Positions 1 through 9,083 of a DNA stretch of 64,000 nt are shown here, in pieces. The position numbers and the translations under genes were made by a program. The notes below the pieces were generated by a model. The model made no database searches and had not been told where the DNA came from. It saw only the letters and a program-made list of their open reading frames with translations. The DNA is from Salinisphaera sp002433465 (lineage in GTDB: Bacteria; Pseudomonadota; Gammaproteobacteria; Nevskiales; Salinisphaeraceae), in contig NZ_APNL01000010.1 of NCBI RefSeq assembly GCF_040361435.1, positions 62,001-126,000 on the forward strand, written 5' to 3'. Position 1 is the first letter of the stretch; every line of letters begins with the position of its first letter.

Positions 1-680
1 GCGACCAGCGCATGGCCGATATTGAGTTCCACGATCGCTTCTATCGCCGCGATCGACGCCACGTTGTCGCGCGTCAGGCCGTGCCCTGCGTGCACCTCGA
101 TACCCAGGTCCCGCGCCTGGGCCGCGGCTTCGACAATTCGGGCCAGCTGCTCGTCGCGTGCGCCCGGATCGGTCGCGTCGGCATAGGTGCCGGTATGCAG
201 CTCGATGAAGCGGGCACCGGCTTCGGCCGCGGCCTCGATCTGGTCGGCGTCCGGGTCGATGAACAAGGCCGCCTGAATACCCGCGCCGTGCAGCCGATCC
301 AGCGCATCGCGCACGGCACTGAGCTGGCCACGCACGTCGAGTCCGCCCTCGGTGGTGAGTTCTTCGCGTTTCTCGGGTACCAGACAGGCATCGCGGGGCT
401 TGAGCCGCTCGGCGATATCCAGCATTTCTGCCGTTAGCGCCATCTCGAGGTTGATCGGCACATCGCCGGCCTGCACCAGCGTTTCCACGTCGGCGTCCTG
501 GATATGGCGCCGGTCTTCGCGCAGATGCACGGTAATGCTGTCGGCGCCAGCCGCCATCGCTACCCGCGCGGCCTCGGCCACATCGGGATAACGGGTGCCG
601 CGTGCCTGGCGCAGCGTAGCCACGTGATCCACGTTCACGCCCAGGCGCAGCGGTGCATGACCATTGGTCGAGTCGTTCAT
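1..680 (-). CDS. pdxJ: Pyridoxine 5'-phosphate synthase, 3' end cut by window
   Basis: PdxJ condenses 3-amino-2-oxopropyl phosphate with deoxyxylulose 5-phosphate, the ring-closing step of vitamin B6 synthesis in the cytoplasm. Reading the minus strand from the ATG at 680 gives MNDSTNGHAPLRLGVNVDHV followed by ATLRQARGT, the family's N-terminal signature. Further on come ITVHLREDRRHIQD and NLEMALTAEM, both typical of the PdxJ barrel. About 226 residues are present and the frame runs open off the left edge, so the C-terminus is missing. The start codon overlaps the recO stop (ATGA), so the two genes are translationally coupled, and recO-pdxJ is a common gammaproteobacterial pair. No internal damage is seen. 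Confidence 0.95.
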   Translation of the reverse strand, partial: MNDSTNGHAPLRLGVNVDHVATLRQARGTRYPDVAEAARVAMAAGADSITVHLREDRRHIQDADVETLVQAGDVPINLEMALTAEMLDIAERLKPRDACLVPEKREELTTEGGLDVRGQLSAVRDALDRLHGAGIQAALFIDPDADQIEAAAEAGARFIELHTGTYADATDPGARDEQLARIVEAAAQARDLGIEVHAGHGLTRDNVASIAAIEAIVELNIGHALV

Positions 681-1444
681 TGACAGTCTCCGGAAGGCGA
701 ATTATCGGGCTCGGCAGACGCCACGCCGGACGCCTTGAATGCCTGCATTGCTTTGAGCGTTTGTACGGATTTCAAGGGCTGGGCGCCAAGATGCGGTGCG
801 ATGGCCCGCTGCATGAGGGTGCGCGCGGCATGCACGTCGGCACGCCCGCCAAAGCGGCCGCTCACCAGGCCCTGCAGGGCGCTGCCGGCAATGGCGACCT
901 CGTCGTCGTCGACACGGCCCGCACGACGCCGCAGGCCGAGTTCAGGCGCATAGACGTATTCGACCGCGGCCTCGACCGGTTCGCCGGTATCACTGGTGAT
1001 ATCCAGCGGTACGCCGTAACCCAGCTCATCGAGCAGATCGCGCTCGAAAAAGCGTAGCGCCACCACGGCCGGCGCGCGGTCGTCGAGGGCTGCCAGCAAC
1101 GCCGCGAGACTGTCGTGAATAGCCGGGTGCGGATCGTCGCGGGCGGTCAGGCGCATGACCAGTTCGCTGGCATAGAAACCGGCCATCAGCGCGTTGCCGG
1201 CCAGGCTGTGCCGTCGCCGCGTATCGATATCGGTGAGCGTGTAGAGCTCGCCGCGCCCCGACCAGGCGAGTTCCAGTGCTGCCAACGGCTCCAGCAGCCC
1301 GCGCCAGCGCGACTTCGGCCGTCTTGCGCCCTTGGCGACCACGCCGATACGCCCGTGCTCACGAGAGAAGGCTTCGACGATGAAGCTCGTCTCCCGCCAT
1401 GCACGGCGATGCAACACGATCGCGGGGGTTAACTCAACACGCAT
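677..1444 (-). CDS. recO: DNA repair protein RecO
   Basis: RecO works in the RecFOR pathway, loading RecA on SSB-coated single-stranded gaps and annealing strands. The protein begins MRVELTPAIVLHRRAWRETS, followed by REHGRIGVVAKGARRPKSRW, the OB-fold region typical of RecO, and then a helical C-terminal domain. An upstream in-frame ATG at 1468 exists, but family alignment favours the ATG at 1444, giving about 255 residues. The stop overlaps the pdxJ start. It lies between era and pdxJ, the usual rnc-era-recO-pdxJ order. The C-terminal tail after about residue 225 is low in complexity and probably variable. Confidence 0.93.
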   Translation of the reverse strand: MRVELTPAIVLHRRAWRETSFIVEAFSREHGRIGVVAKGARRPKSRWRGLLEPLAALELAWSGRGELYTLTDIDTRRRHSLAGNALMAGFYASELVMRLTARDDPHPAIHDSLAALLAALDDRAPAVVALRFFERDLLDELGYGVPLDITSDTGEPVEAAVEYVYAPELGLRRRAGRVDDDEVAIAGSALQGLVSGRFGGRADVHAARTLMQRAIAPHLGAQPLKSVQTLKAMQAFKASGVASAEPDNSPSGDCQ

Positions 1445-1755
1445 AATCCAACAACAGAACGGGGCCACCGATGCCAGCGAATCGCCGCCAATATAAGCCA
1501 GATCAATGCATCGAGTCGTGTTTGGCCGCGTTGTCCGCGAATAGGCGAGCGGGCTGAAAATAAAACTTCCTGTGTATGAAGTTCAACCGATCACGCGAAG
1601 TTCAAGGATCCCGTCCGCAAATGAACGCCAATGAACGCAAATTGAATTCGGATTAATCGAAAGGCGACGGGTCGCCATCGCACGCTCGCGTTACCGAGTA
1701 TTTATTCGCGTTCGTTGCCGCTCATTCGTTGACCGCCGGCTTTTGAAAGCGGCGA
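1445..1755. other. Intergenic region recO-era, no gene seen
   Basis: About 310 bases separate recO from era, unusual in an otherwise packed operon. I see no credible coding frame. It contains a short direct repeat (AATGAACGC twice near 1620-1640) and a weak GC inverted repeat near 1732-1756 without a T tract. It probably holds the recO-pdxJ promoter, but I cannot place it with confidence. Confidence 0.4.
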
Positions 1756-2649
1756 TCAGTGGCCCAGATCGCGCACGCTGGCTTCGCTGTCGATCCAGTT
1801 TTCGCGCACCTTCACCCACAGGCGCAGATCGACCCGATGCTGCAGGCGGTCGACCAGGTCCAGGCGGGCCGCACGCCCGATTTTCTTGAGCATCGCGCCG
1901 CCCTTGCCGATCACCATGGCCTTGTGATTGTCGCGCGATACCCAGATACAGGCATGGATCTCGATCTGCTCGCCCCCCTGTTCGAAGCGCTCGATTTCCA
2001 CTGCGGCCGAGTACGGCAGCTCCTGCTGCATGTACATGGTGAGTTTTTCGCGCACCGTCTCGGCGGCGATGAACCGCAGGTTGCGATCGGTGTATTCGTC
2101 CTCGGGGAACAGGAACGGGCCTTCGGGCATGCGCTGGGAACACTCGGCAACCACCGAATCGAGGTTCTTGTGCTTCTGTGCCGATACCGGCGCGACGAAC
2201 GCGAACTCGCGGCGCGCATTCATCTGCTCGATGAATGGCAGCAGTTCGGTCTTGTCGGCCACCCGGTCGACCTTGTTGATCACCAGGCCCACCGGCGTAC
2301 GAATCGATGCCAGCCGTTCCAGCGCGGCAGCGTCTTCGGCGCGCCATTGCCCTGCCTCCACTACGAACAGCACCACGTCGATGCCTGCCAGGCTGGACAT
2401 GGCGGTTTCGTTGAGCACGCGGTTGAGCGCGCTGCGCTGACCGGTATGCAGACCCGGGGTATCCACCAGCGCGATCTGCAGGCCCGGCTGGGTGAGCACG
2501 CCGACAATCCGATGACGCGTGGTCTGCGGCTTGGGCGTGACGATACTGACCTTCTCGCCGACCAGCGCATTCACCAGCGTCGACTTGCCGACGTTGGGGC
2601 GGCCCACCAGGGCGACCATGCCACTGCGCGTGGGGGAAGTGTCGTTCAT
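1756..2649 (-). CDS. era: GTPase Era
   Basis: Era is an essential GTPase that binds the 3' end of 16S rRNA and helps mature the small ribosomal subunit. The G1 motif GRPNVGKST is at the N-terminus, DTPGLH is the G3 motif, NKVD is G4, and the C-terminal KH domain carries GKGGAMLKKIG. The start is the ATG at 2649 (MNDTSPTRSGMVALVGRP); an upstream in-frame ATG would overlap rnc and lacks family homology. Length is 297 residues, normal for Era. It follows rnc by 19 bases, the classic rnc-era operon. Confidence 0.97.
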   Translation of the reverse strand: MNDTSPTRSGMVALVGRPNVGKSTLVNALVGEKVSIVTPKPQTTRHRIVGVLTQPGLQIALVDTPGLHTGQRSALNRVLNETAMSSLAGIDVVLFVVEAGQWRAEDAAALERLASIRTPVGLVINKVDRVADKTELLPFIEQMNARREFAFVAPVSAQKHKNLDSVVAECSQRMPEGPFLFPEDEYTDRNLRFIAAETVREKLTMYMQQELPYSAAVEIERFEQGGEQIEIHACIWVSRDNHKAMVIGKGGAMLKKIGRAARLDLVDRLQHRVDLRLWVKVRENWIDSEASVRDLGH

Positions 2650-2668
2650 CGATGAATATCCTTTGCTG

Positions 2669-3370
2669 TCATGAGTCGGCGCCAAGTTTCGTGAGCATGC
2701 GCCGTGCTGCGTCCTGTTCGGCCTTGCGTCGACCGCCGCCCTCGCCTTCGACGCTGTCGCCGCTGTCGGCAAGCCGACAGCGCGCCACGAAGTGCTGGCA
2801 GTGATCGGCGCCGGTAACCTGCACCAGTTCGTATTCGGGACGGCTGCGCGCACGCGCCTGCAGCCATTCCTGTAGTTGGGTCTTGGCGTCCTTGAGGCTG
2901 GCCGCGGTCGGCAGGTTCGCGAGCCGCTTCGTATACAGGCGCAGGATCACGCGCCGCGCAGCATCGAAGCCGGCTTCGCAGTAGATCGCCCCCAGCAGGG
3001 CCTCGACGCCGTCGGCCAGAATCGAGGCACGGCGCCGGCTGCCGTTACGCATTTCGCCCGGCCCGAGCACGATGGCCGCGCCCAGTTCGATTTCGCGGGC
3101 GATCGCGGCCAGCGTGGCTTCGCGCACCAGCGACGCCCGCAGGCGCGACAGATCGCCTTCCGGCGCGTCCGGGCACTGCTCGAACAGCGCCGCGGCAATA
3201 GTGAAGTTGAGTACACCGTCGCCCAGGAATTCAAGCCGCTCGTTATGATCGGCCTCCGCGCTGCGATGCGTTAGCGCGCGCTTGAGCAGCGCGCGATCGG
3301 TAAAGACGTAGTCGAGGTGTTGCTCGAGCGTGGCGCACACCTGCTCGCGGTTGGTATCACTCGGCCCCAT
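2669..3370 (-). CDS. rnc: Ribonuclease III
   Basis: RNase III cuts double-stranded RNA, processing rRNA precursors and regulating mRNAs. The catalytic signature NERLEFLGDGVLNF and the second acidic cluster DGVEALLGAIY are present, followed by a C-terminal double-stranded RNA binding domain beginning near DAKTQLQEWLQ. I chose the ATG at 3370 (MGPSDTNREQ); a GTG two codons earlier is also possible. Length is about 233 residues, typical. The 5' end overlaps the preceding DUF4845 gene, as in many gammaproteobacteria, so expression is coupled to lepB. Confidence 0.96.
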   Translation of the reverse strand: MGPSDTNREQVCATLEQHLDYVFTDRALLKRALTHRSAEADHNERLEFLGDGVLNFTIAAALFEQCPDAPEGDLSRLRASLVREATLAAIAREIELGAAIVLGPGEMRNGSRRRASILADGVEALLGAIYCEAGFDAARRVILRLYTKRLANLPTAASLKDAKTQLQEWLQARARSRPEYELVQVTGADHCQHFVARCRLADSGDSVEGEGGGRRKAEQDAARRMLTKLGADS

Positions 3371-3767
3371 TGTCACCGGTCAGAAGCGCTTTTTCCTCGA
3401 AGGAGTACACCATGGAAATATTGAAAAGCAACGGCCGGCGCACCTCGTAGGCCACGGAGAGCTCTCGTGCGCCGCCGGCGACCCGGGTGACGGCCACATC
3501 GCGGCCGGTGATGTTGTCAACGTAGCCCGAGTCGAAGCGACGCTGGATCGCCTGTTGGATGGCCGCCGCGGGGGCCGTCTTGAGCTTGGGCTGTTCGGCG
3601 GCCCACTCGATGGTTTCGCGGATGTCGTAGGCGGTCAGATAGACGGGCACGCTCTTGATGGCGACCAGCAACAACAGGCCGAGCGTTGCCAACACGTAAA
3701 TCAGCGACCACATGGTCATGCCGCGCTGGCGCTGCGGGCTCACAGGGATTGGGGGTTTGGCAGACAT
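3357..3767 (-). CDS. DUF4845 membrane protein
   Basis: This 136-residue protein has a short cytoplasmic N-terminus ending in QRQRGMTMWSL, which resembles a type IV pilin-like leader, then one hydrophobic helix (about residues 18-40) and a periplasmic domain. This layout and its position between lepB and rnc match the DUF4845 family, found at this site across gammaproteobacteria. The function is not established. It overlaps rnc by about 14-20 bases. The family assignment rests on context and layout rather than a catalytic motif. Confidence 0.85.
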   Translation of the reverse strand: MSAKPPIPVSPQRQRGMTMWSLIYVLATLGLLLLVAIKSVPVYLTAYDIRETIEWAAEQPKLKTAPAAAIQQAIQRRFDSGYVDNITGRDVAVTRVAGGARELSVAYEVRRPLLFNISMVYSFEEKALLTGDNGAE

Positions 3768-3812
3768 ATCGTGCTCGTCCTGCTCGGCTGGGTTTTATCT
3801 GTTATCGGCCCG

Positions 3813-4592
3813 TCAATGCAGAATATGACCGATGCGCGAGAAGCGCACATCGAATTCGGAGAAGTCCACGCTCATCCAGATCATGAAGGCCTTGCCCACC
3901 AGATTTTCTTCCGGCACGAAACCCCAGACGCGCGAATCCGCGCTGTTGTCGCGGTTGTCGCCCATGACGAAATACTTGTTCTCGGGAACCGTCACGCTTA
4001 CATCGGGGCCACGGCGGCCATCCACCTGGAGTATGGGGTGCTGCATGCCTTCCGGCAGCGTTTCCATGAACTGGTGCATGCTCGATAGCGCATCGGCGTC
4101 CGGACCGTCATAGACGCCCAGCTGCTCCAGATCCACCGGCTCGCCGTTGATGAACAGATGCTCGTCGGCATAGGTGATTTGATCGCCGGGCATTCCGATC
4201 ACGCGCTTGATGTAGTCCTTGGTCGGATCAGGCGGATAGCGGAATACCACGACCTCGCCGCGCTCCGGTTCGCCCAGATCCAGCAACTTGGTATGAAAAA
4301 CCGGCGCCCGCAGGCCGTAGCTGAACTTGTTCACCAGCACGAAATCGCCCACCAGCAGCGTGGGCACCATCGACTTGGACGGAATACGAAACGGCTCGAA
4401 CACGAAGGCACGCAGCAGCAGCACCGCCAGCAGAACCGGAAAGAAAGAACGCGCGAACTCGATAAAGCCGTTCGGCTCTTCGTGCTTGCCGCGCCGGGGC
4501 GCAATCAGGAAACGATCGATTAGCCAGACGATGCCGGTCGCGATGGTGGCGAGGGCGAGCCAAGCTTCGAAATCCATATGCACGTTGTTCAT
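3813..4592 (-). CDS. lepB: Signal peptidase I
   Basis: LepB removes signal peptides from exported proteins at the outer face of the inner membrane. Two N-terminal membrane segments (about residues 10-30 and 50-67) are followed by the catalytic box PSKSMVPTL with nucleophile Ser74 and by KRVIGMPGD with the general base Lys129. The late box GDNRDNSADSR is also complete. Length is 259 residues, shorter than E. coli LepB but normal for this lineage. It sits directly downstream of lepA, the conserved lepA-lepB operon. Confidence 0.97.
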   Translation of the reverse strand: MNNVHMDFEAWLALATIATGIVWLIDRFLIAPRRGKHEEPNGFIEFARSFFPVLLAVLLLRAFVFEPFRIPSKSMVPTLLVGDFVLVNKFSYGLRAPVFHTKLLDLGEPERGEVVVFRYPPDPTKDYIKRVIGMPGDQITYADEHLFINGEPVDLEQLGVYDGPDADALSSMHQFMETLPEGMQHPILQVDGRRGPDVSVTVPENKYFVMGDNRDNSADSRVWGFVPEENLVGKAFMIWMSVDFSEFDVRFSRIGHILH

Positions 4593-4598
4593 TACGGG

Positions 4599-6398
4599 CT
4601 AGTCCGAATCGTCGGTCGACAACACGGCAAGAAACGCTTCCTGCGGAATTTCCACGCTGCCCACCTGCTTCATGCGCTTCTTGCCTTCTTTCTGCTTTTC
4701 GAGCAGCTTGCGCTTGCGTGACACGTCACCGCCGTAGCACTTCGCGGTGACGTTCTTGCGCATGGCCTTGACCGTGGAGCGGGCCACGATGCGCGTGCCG
4801 ATCGCTGCCTGAATGGCCACGTCGAACATCTGGCGCGGCACGATTTTCTTGAGCTTCTCGACGAGCACCTTGCCGCGCTCGTAGGCCTTGTCGCGATGCA
4901 CGATATGCGCCAGCGCATCGACCGCTTCGCCGTTGATGAGCACGTCCAGGCGCACCAGATCCGCGGCCTGAAAGCGGGCAAAATCGTATTCGAAGGAGGC
5001 AAAGCCGCGCGAGACCGACTTCAGCCGGTCGAAGAAGTCCAGCACGACCTCCGACAGCGGCAGCTCGAAGTTCATGGCAACGGAGTTGCCCATGTAGTTC
5101 ATGTCCTTCTGCACGCCGCGCTTTTCCATGCACAGCTGCAGCACCGGGCCCACGAATTCCTGCGGCATGAGGATGCTCGCATGGATGATCGGCTCACGGA
5201 TTTCGTCGATCTCGCCCAGGCTGGGCAGGGATTGCGGATTGCTGATGGCCTGGACGTCGCCGCTTGTGGTGAGCACTTCATAGACCACGGTCGGCGCGGT
5301 CGTAATCAGATCGAGGCCGTATTCGCGTTCAAGGCGCTCCTGCACGATCTCCATGTGCAGCATGCCCAGAAAGCCGATCCGAAAGCCGAAGCCCAGGGCC
5401 GCCGAGGTCTCCGGCTCGTAGTTCAGGGACGAATCGTTCAGGCGCAGCTTGGACAGGGCGTCGCGAAAATCCTCGTAGTCGTCAGAGTTGACGGTGAACA
5501 CGCCCGCGAACACGCGCGGCTGAACCTGCTTGAAGCCGGGCACGCGTTCGGCACAGGGATTGTGAGCATGGGTGAGCGTATCGCCCACCGGCGCGCCGTC
5601 GATGTCCTTGATGCCGGCGATCACGTAGCCCACTTCGCCCACTTCCAGCGCATCGAGCGGCTTTTTCTTGGGCGTGAAGATGCCCACGTCGTCGACCTGG
5701 TACTCGCGCGCGGTGGACATCACCTTCATCCGGTCGCCCTTGGCGAGGCGGCCGTTGCGAATACGCACCAGCGACACCACGCCCAGGTAGTTGTCGAACC
5801 AGGAATCCACGATCAACGCCTGCAGCGGCGCCTCCGGATCGCCTTCCGGCGGCGGTATGCGCCGGATGATCGCCTCCAGCACTTCGGTGATGCCTTCGCC
5901 GGACTTGGCTGAACACAGCAGCCGCTCGGTGGCGTCGATACCGATGACGTCTTCGATCTGCTGGGCCACGCGATCGGGATCGGCCGCCGGCAGGTCGATC
6001 TTGTTGAGCACCGGCAGGACTTCCAGATCCTGCTCGATCGCGGTGTAGGTATTGGCCACGCTCTGGGCTTCGACGCCCTGAGATGCATCCACCACCAACA
6101 ACGCGCCTTCACAGGCAAACAGCGACCGCGAGACCTCGTAGGAGAAATCCACGTGCCCCGGCGTATCGATGAAATTCAGGGTATAGGTTTCCCCGTCGGC
6201 CGCCTCGTAATCGAGCGTGACCGCCTGGGCCTTGATGGTGATACCGCGCTCGCGCTCGAGATCCATCGAATCGAGCACCTGTTCGGCCATTTCACGTTCG
6301 GTCAGCCCACGGCATGCCTGAATGAAACGATCCGCCAGGGTCGACTTGCCGTGGTCGATATGGGCGATGATGGAAAAGTTACGTATGCGTGATTGCAT
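4599..6398 (-). CDS. lepA: Elongation factor 4 (LepA)
   Basis: LepA/EF4 is a ribosome-associated GTPase related to EF-G, implicated in translation initiation and in recovery from ionic stress. GTP-binding motifs are clear: AHIDHGKSTLADR, the switch II motif DTPGHVDFSYEV and NKIDLP. The C-terminal LepA-specific domain ends with GGDVSRKRKLLEKQKEGKKR. The ATG at 6398 (MQSRIRNFSIIAHIDHGKS) gives 599 residues, the family length; an upstream in-frame start would add 26 unrelated residues. lepB follows after six bases. Confidence 0.97.
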   Translation of the reverse strand: MQSRIRNFSIIAHIDHGKSTLADRFIQACRGLTEREMAEQVLDSMDLERERGITIKAQAVTLDYEAADGETYTLNFIDTPGHVDFSYEVSRSLFACEGALLVVDASQGVEAQSVANTYTAIEQDLEVLPVLNKIDLPAADPDRVAQQIEDVIGIDATERLLCSAKSGEGITEVLEAIIRRIPPPEGDPEAPLQALIVDSWFDNYLGVVSLVRIRNGRLAKGDRMKVMSTAREYQVDDVGIFTPKKKPLDALEVGEVGYVIAGIKDIDGAPVGDTLTHAHNPCAERVPGFKQVQPRVFAGVFTVNSDDYEDFRDALSKLRLNDSSLNYEPETSAALGFGFRIGFLGMLHMEIVQERLEREYGLDLITTAPTVVYEVLTTSGDVQAISNPQSLPSLGEIDEIREPIIHASILMPQEFVGPVLQLCMEKRGVQKDMNYMGNSVAMNFELPLSEVVLDFFDRLKSVSRGFASFEYDFARFQAADLVRLDVLINGEAVDALAHIVHRDKAYERGKVLVEKLKKIVPRQMFDVAIQAAIGTRIVARSTVKAMRKNVTAKCYGGDVSRKRKLLEKQKEGKKRMKQVGSVEIPQEAFLAVLSTDDSD

Positions 6399-6523
6399 CA
6401 GGACTTCATTGCAGCGCGCGGAGGCGACATAAAACAATCGCCCCGGCAAGACAGCCGAGGCGATGCGATCGAGCAAGAGTATACGCGCTCAACGCCGCGA
6501 GTTTCAGCCGGGCACGGCGACCA

Positions 6524-7963
6524 TCACTTGTTTTTCGGACGCATCGCCAGATACAGGCGACGGTCGTCACGCAAAACGAGCAATGCCACCGCGCCGTCGG
6601 CCTCGTCGAGCGCTTCGCGCAGCGACGCGACATCCTCCACATGGCGAGAGCCCACCGCGAGCACGACATCGCCCGGTTCCAGCCCGGCATCGGCGCCAGC
6701 GCCGTCGGCGACATCGGTGACCCGTACGCCGCCCTGCTCGAGATCGAGTTCACGTCGTGCTGCCGTATCCAACGACTCCAGCGTCAGCCCGTAGGGTTGC
6801 TCGGCCGGTTTTTCTGCCTGCTCGGGCGCGGTCGCCGCGGACAGATCCTTGGGCAGTTTCTCGATCGTGACCTCGATGGTTTCACGTTCACCGTCGCGCA
6901 GTACCGTCACGCTCGCACTTTCACCGGGGGCGACCGTACCCACCAGCGGCGGCAGCGACGCCGCCGAATCGACGGGCTGGTCGTTGAACGACAGAATCAC
7001 GTCGCCGGCCTGCAGTCCCGCGGCCTGGGCGGGGCTGTCGGGCATGACCCGGGCGACCAGCGCGCCTTCCGGGCGCTTGAGGCGAAACGACTCCGCCAGC
7101 TCGCGATCCACGTCCTGAATCTGTACCCCGAGCCAGCCCCGGGTGACGCTGCCGCTATCGCGCAGCTGTTTCGCCACGTCCATGGCGATATCGATCGGAA
7201 TGGCGAAGGATACGCCCTGATAACCGCCGGTCTGGCTATAGATCTGGGAGTTGATGCCGACCACTTCACCGGCCAGATCGAACAGCGGCCCGCCCGAATT
7301 ACCGGGGTTGATGGCCACGTCGGTTTGCAGGAACGGCACGTACTGATCGCTTGCCAGGCTACGCTGCTTGGCCGACACGATACCGGCGGTCACCGAGGTC
7401 TCGAAGCCGAACGGCGAACCGATCGCCACCACCCAGGAGCCGACCTCCAGCTTGTCCGGGTTCCCGACCTTGACCGTCGGCAGATCGCTGGCATCAACCT
7501 TGAGCACGGCCAGATCGCTATAGCTATCCTGGCCCACGACGTCGGCGACCAGCTGGCGTCGATCGTTGAGCTTAACCACGATCTGACCCGCGTTGGCGAC
7601 CACGTGGCGGTTGGTCAGGATATAGCCGTCGTCGGAGATGATGAAGCCCGAGCCCAGCGAGGCATGCGGCGAACCGCCCGGCGGCAACGGCGACTGCTCG
7701 CCCGGCCCGCCGTCTTCGAAAAAGCGACGCAGCCAGCCTTCCAGCGGCCCGTTTTCGCCCTCACCGCCCTGTTCGGCGGCTTCGGCCGGCGCCGCGCTTA
7801 TATTGACCACCGCCGGCGACACCTGTTTGACCAGCCCGGTGAAGTCGGGCAACTGGCCGGTGCTTGCCACCGGCGCGGGCTCGTCGTCGCCGCAGCCGGC
7901 CAGCAGCGTAAGCATGACGACCAGCAGCAAAAACAGGCGTAGGGCACGGGCTTGAGAATTCAT
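6524..7963 (-). CDS. mucD: DegP/MucD-type serine protease, predicted lipoprotein
   Basis: This HtrA-family periplasmic protease degrades misfolded envelope proteins. The catalytic triad is visible in TNRHVVANA (His), DLAVLKVDA (Asp) and GNSGGPLFDL (Ser), followed by two PDZ domains (roughly residues 270-360 and 385-475). The ATG at 7963 gives 479 residues. The N-terminus has a hydrophobic segment ending LTLLAGCGDDE, a good lipobox with Cys24 as the expected lipidated residue, so it is probably membrane-tethered rather than free. It closes the rpoE-mucA-mucB-mucD cluster, which fits the MucD role in sigma-E control. Confidence 0.93.
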   Translation of the reverse strand: MNSQARALRLFLLLVVMLTLLAGCGDDEPAPVASTGQLPDFTGLVKQVSPAVVNISAAPAEAAEQGGEGENGPLEGWLRRFFEDGGPGEQSPLPPGGSPHASLGSGFIISDDGYILTNRHVVANAGQIVVKLNDRRQLVADVVGQDSYSDLAVLKVDASDLPTVKVGNPDKLEVGSWVVAIGSPFGFETSVTAGIVSAKQRSLASDQYVPFLQTDVAINPGNSGGPLFDLAGEVVGINSQIYSQTGGYQGVSFAIPIDIAMDVAKQLRDSGSVTRGWLGVQIQDVDRELAESFRLKRPEGALVARVMPDSPAQAAGLQAGDVILSFNDQPVDSAASLPPLVGTVAPGESASVTVLRDGERETIEVTIEKLPKDLSAATAPEQAEKPAEQPYGLTLESLDTAARRELDLEQGGVRVTDVADGAGADAGLEPGDVVLAVGSRHVEDVASLREALDEADGAVALLVLRDDRRLYLAMRPKNK

Positions 7964-8060
7964 GGCGACTCGCTTTGGTCGATGTCTTGCGATTCCCGGC
8001 CGTGCCCGATAACGAGCGATGGCCAAGGGGGTGCAAGGTTAGCTTAGCCGGCCGCCCGCG

Positions 8061-9083
8061 TCAGGGGGAAACGTTACGGCTCGCCGACTGGGTTTCGCGT
8101 ACCAGATTCTCGGCGATGCGCTTGACGGTGCGCGCCGGCACTTCGCCCACTACCGTGATTTGCGTATCTTCGACTACATGCCCGTAGGCGTTCACTGCGC
8201 CCATGGTGGTCGCCCCTTCCAGGGGCTTGCGCAGCCCGGCCGGCGCGATGAAGGCAGACACTGCAGCCACGCCGTCGGTGAACAGCATCTGGCGCACGAA
8301 ACCGCTTTCGGTCACGCGGCGCACGCCGTCTTCGGCAAGCTCGAAACCGGGCGGCAGGTCGGTGGGCTTCCATGCGTCTTCGGGCACCGGCTTGTCTTCG
8401 ACCTGCACGGCCTGGTGCTTGACCACGCGAAAGCCGTCGATGTCGTACCCCGGCTCGAATTCATCGTCGTCGATCGACTTCGGAAACTCGACCTGGGTGA
8501 ACATGAGCTGTTCGAGCACGTTGTTGTCGCTGATCAGATCAAGCTTCAGCGGCAGCCGTGTCTCGTCGTCGATAAGCATGCGATAGCCGTACCGGTATCC
8601 GTCGAGCGGTTCGATACTGATAAGCCGACCCACCCGGTCCGCCAGGCGGCGCTGGCCCATATCGCTTACCCGGTAGTGCTCGCCCATGCGGTCGGCAGAA
8701 AACTGCGCAACGCTACCCAGCAGCCCGTCATGCTTGCGTTGTGAAATCAGCACGACCTTGTTCTGCGGCAGAATCGAGGTGACCACCCCTCCGCGCCGAA
8801 TGACTTCGCGCGGCTGCCCCGTCAACGAAACCAGCCGCTCCTGCTCCAGGCCATCGCGCCGGCGATGAATCACCCGCAGCGTGTCGAGCTGGCCCTCACG
8901 CAGATAAACGATAATACCGCGGTAGGTTTCACTACGAACCGCCTCGGACGCCTCGGCAAGCAGCGCGTTTAGGGAGCCGTCGGCCTCGGCACTAGCGGAT
9001 GCTTCACCATCGGCGGCCTGCGCGGCCGCCGAAAGTGCCGTCAGAAAAAACAGCAGCAGGAACGCAGGAAGCGCTCTCGTCAC
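8061..9083 (-). CDS. mucB: Sigma-E regulatory protein RseB/MucB
   Basis: MucB/RseB is a periplasmic protein that binds the anti-sigma factor and protects it from DegS-type cleavage until envelope stress releases it. It has a signal peptide (about residues 1-23, ending AAQAA-DG), then the family pattern SETYRGIIVYLREGQLDTLRV and GYRYGYRMLIDDETRLPLK, and a C-terminal domain with PAGLRKPLEG. Its 340 residues are normal. Its start overlaps the mucA stop (ATGA). Placement between mucA and mucD confirms the identity. Confidence 0.94.
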   Translation of the reverse strand: MTRALPAFLLLFFLTALSAAAQAADGEASASAEADGSLNALLAEASEAVRSETYRGIIVYLREGQLDTLRVIHRRRDGLEQERLVSLTGQPREVIRRGGVVTSILPQNKVVLISQRKHDGLLGSVAQFSADRMGEHYRVSDMGQRRLADRVGRLISIEPLDGYRYGYRMLIDDETRLPLKLDLISDNNVLEQLMFTQVEFPKSIDDDEFEPGYDIDGFRVVKHQAVQVEDKPVPEDAWKPTDLPPGFELAEDGVRRVTESGFVRQMLFTDGVAAVSAFIAPAGLRKPLEGATTMGAVNAYGHVVEDTQITVVGEVPARTVKRIAENLVRETQSASRNVSP

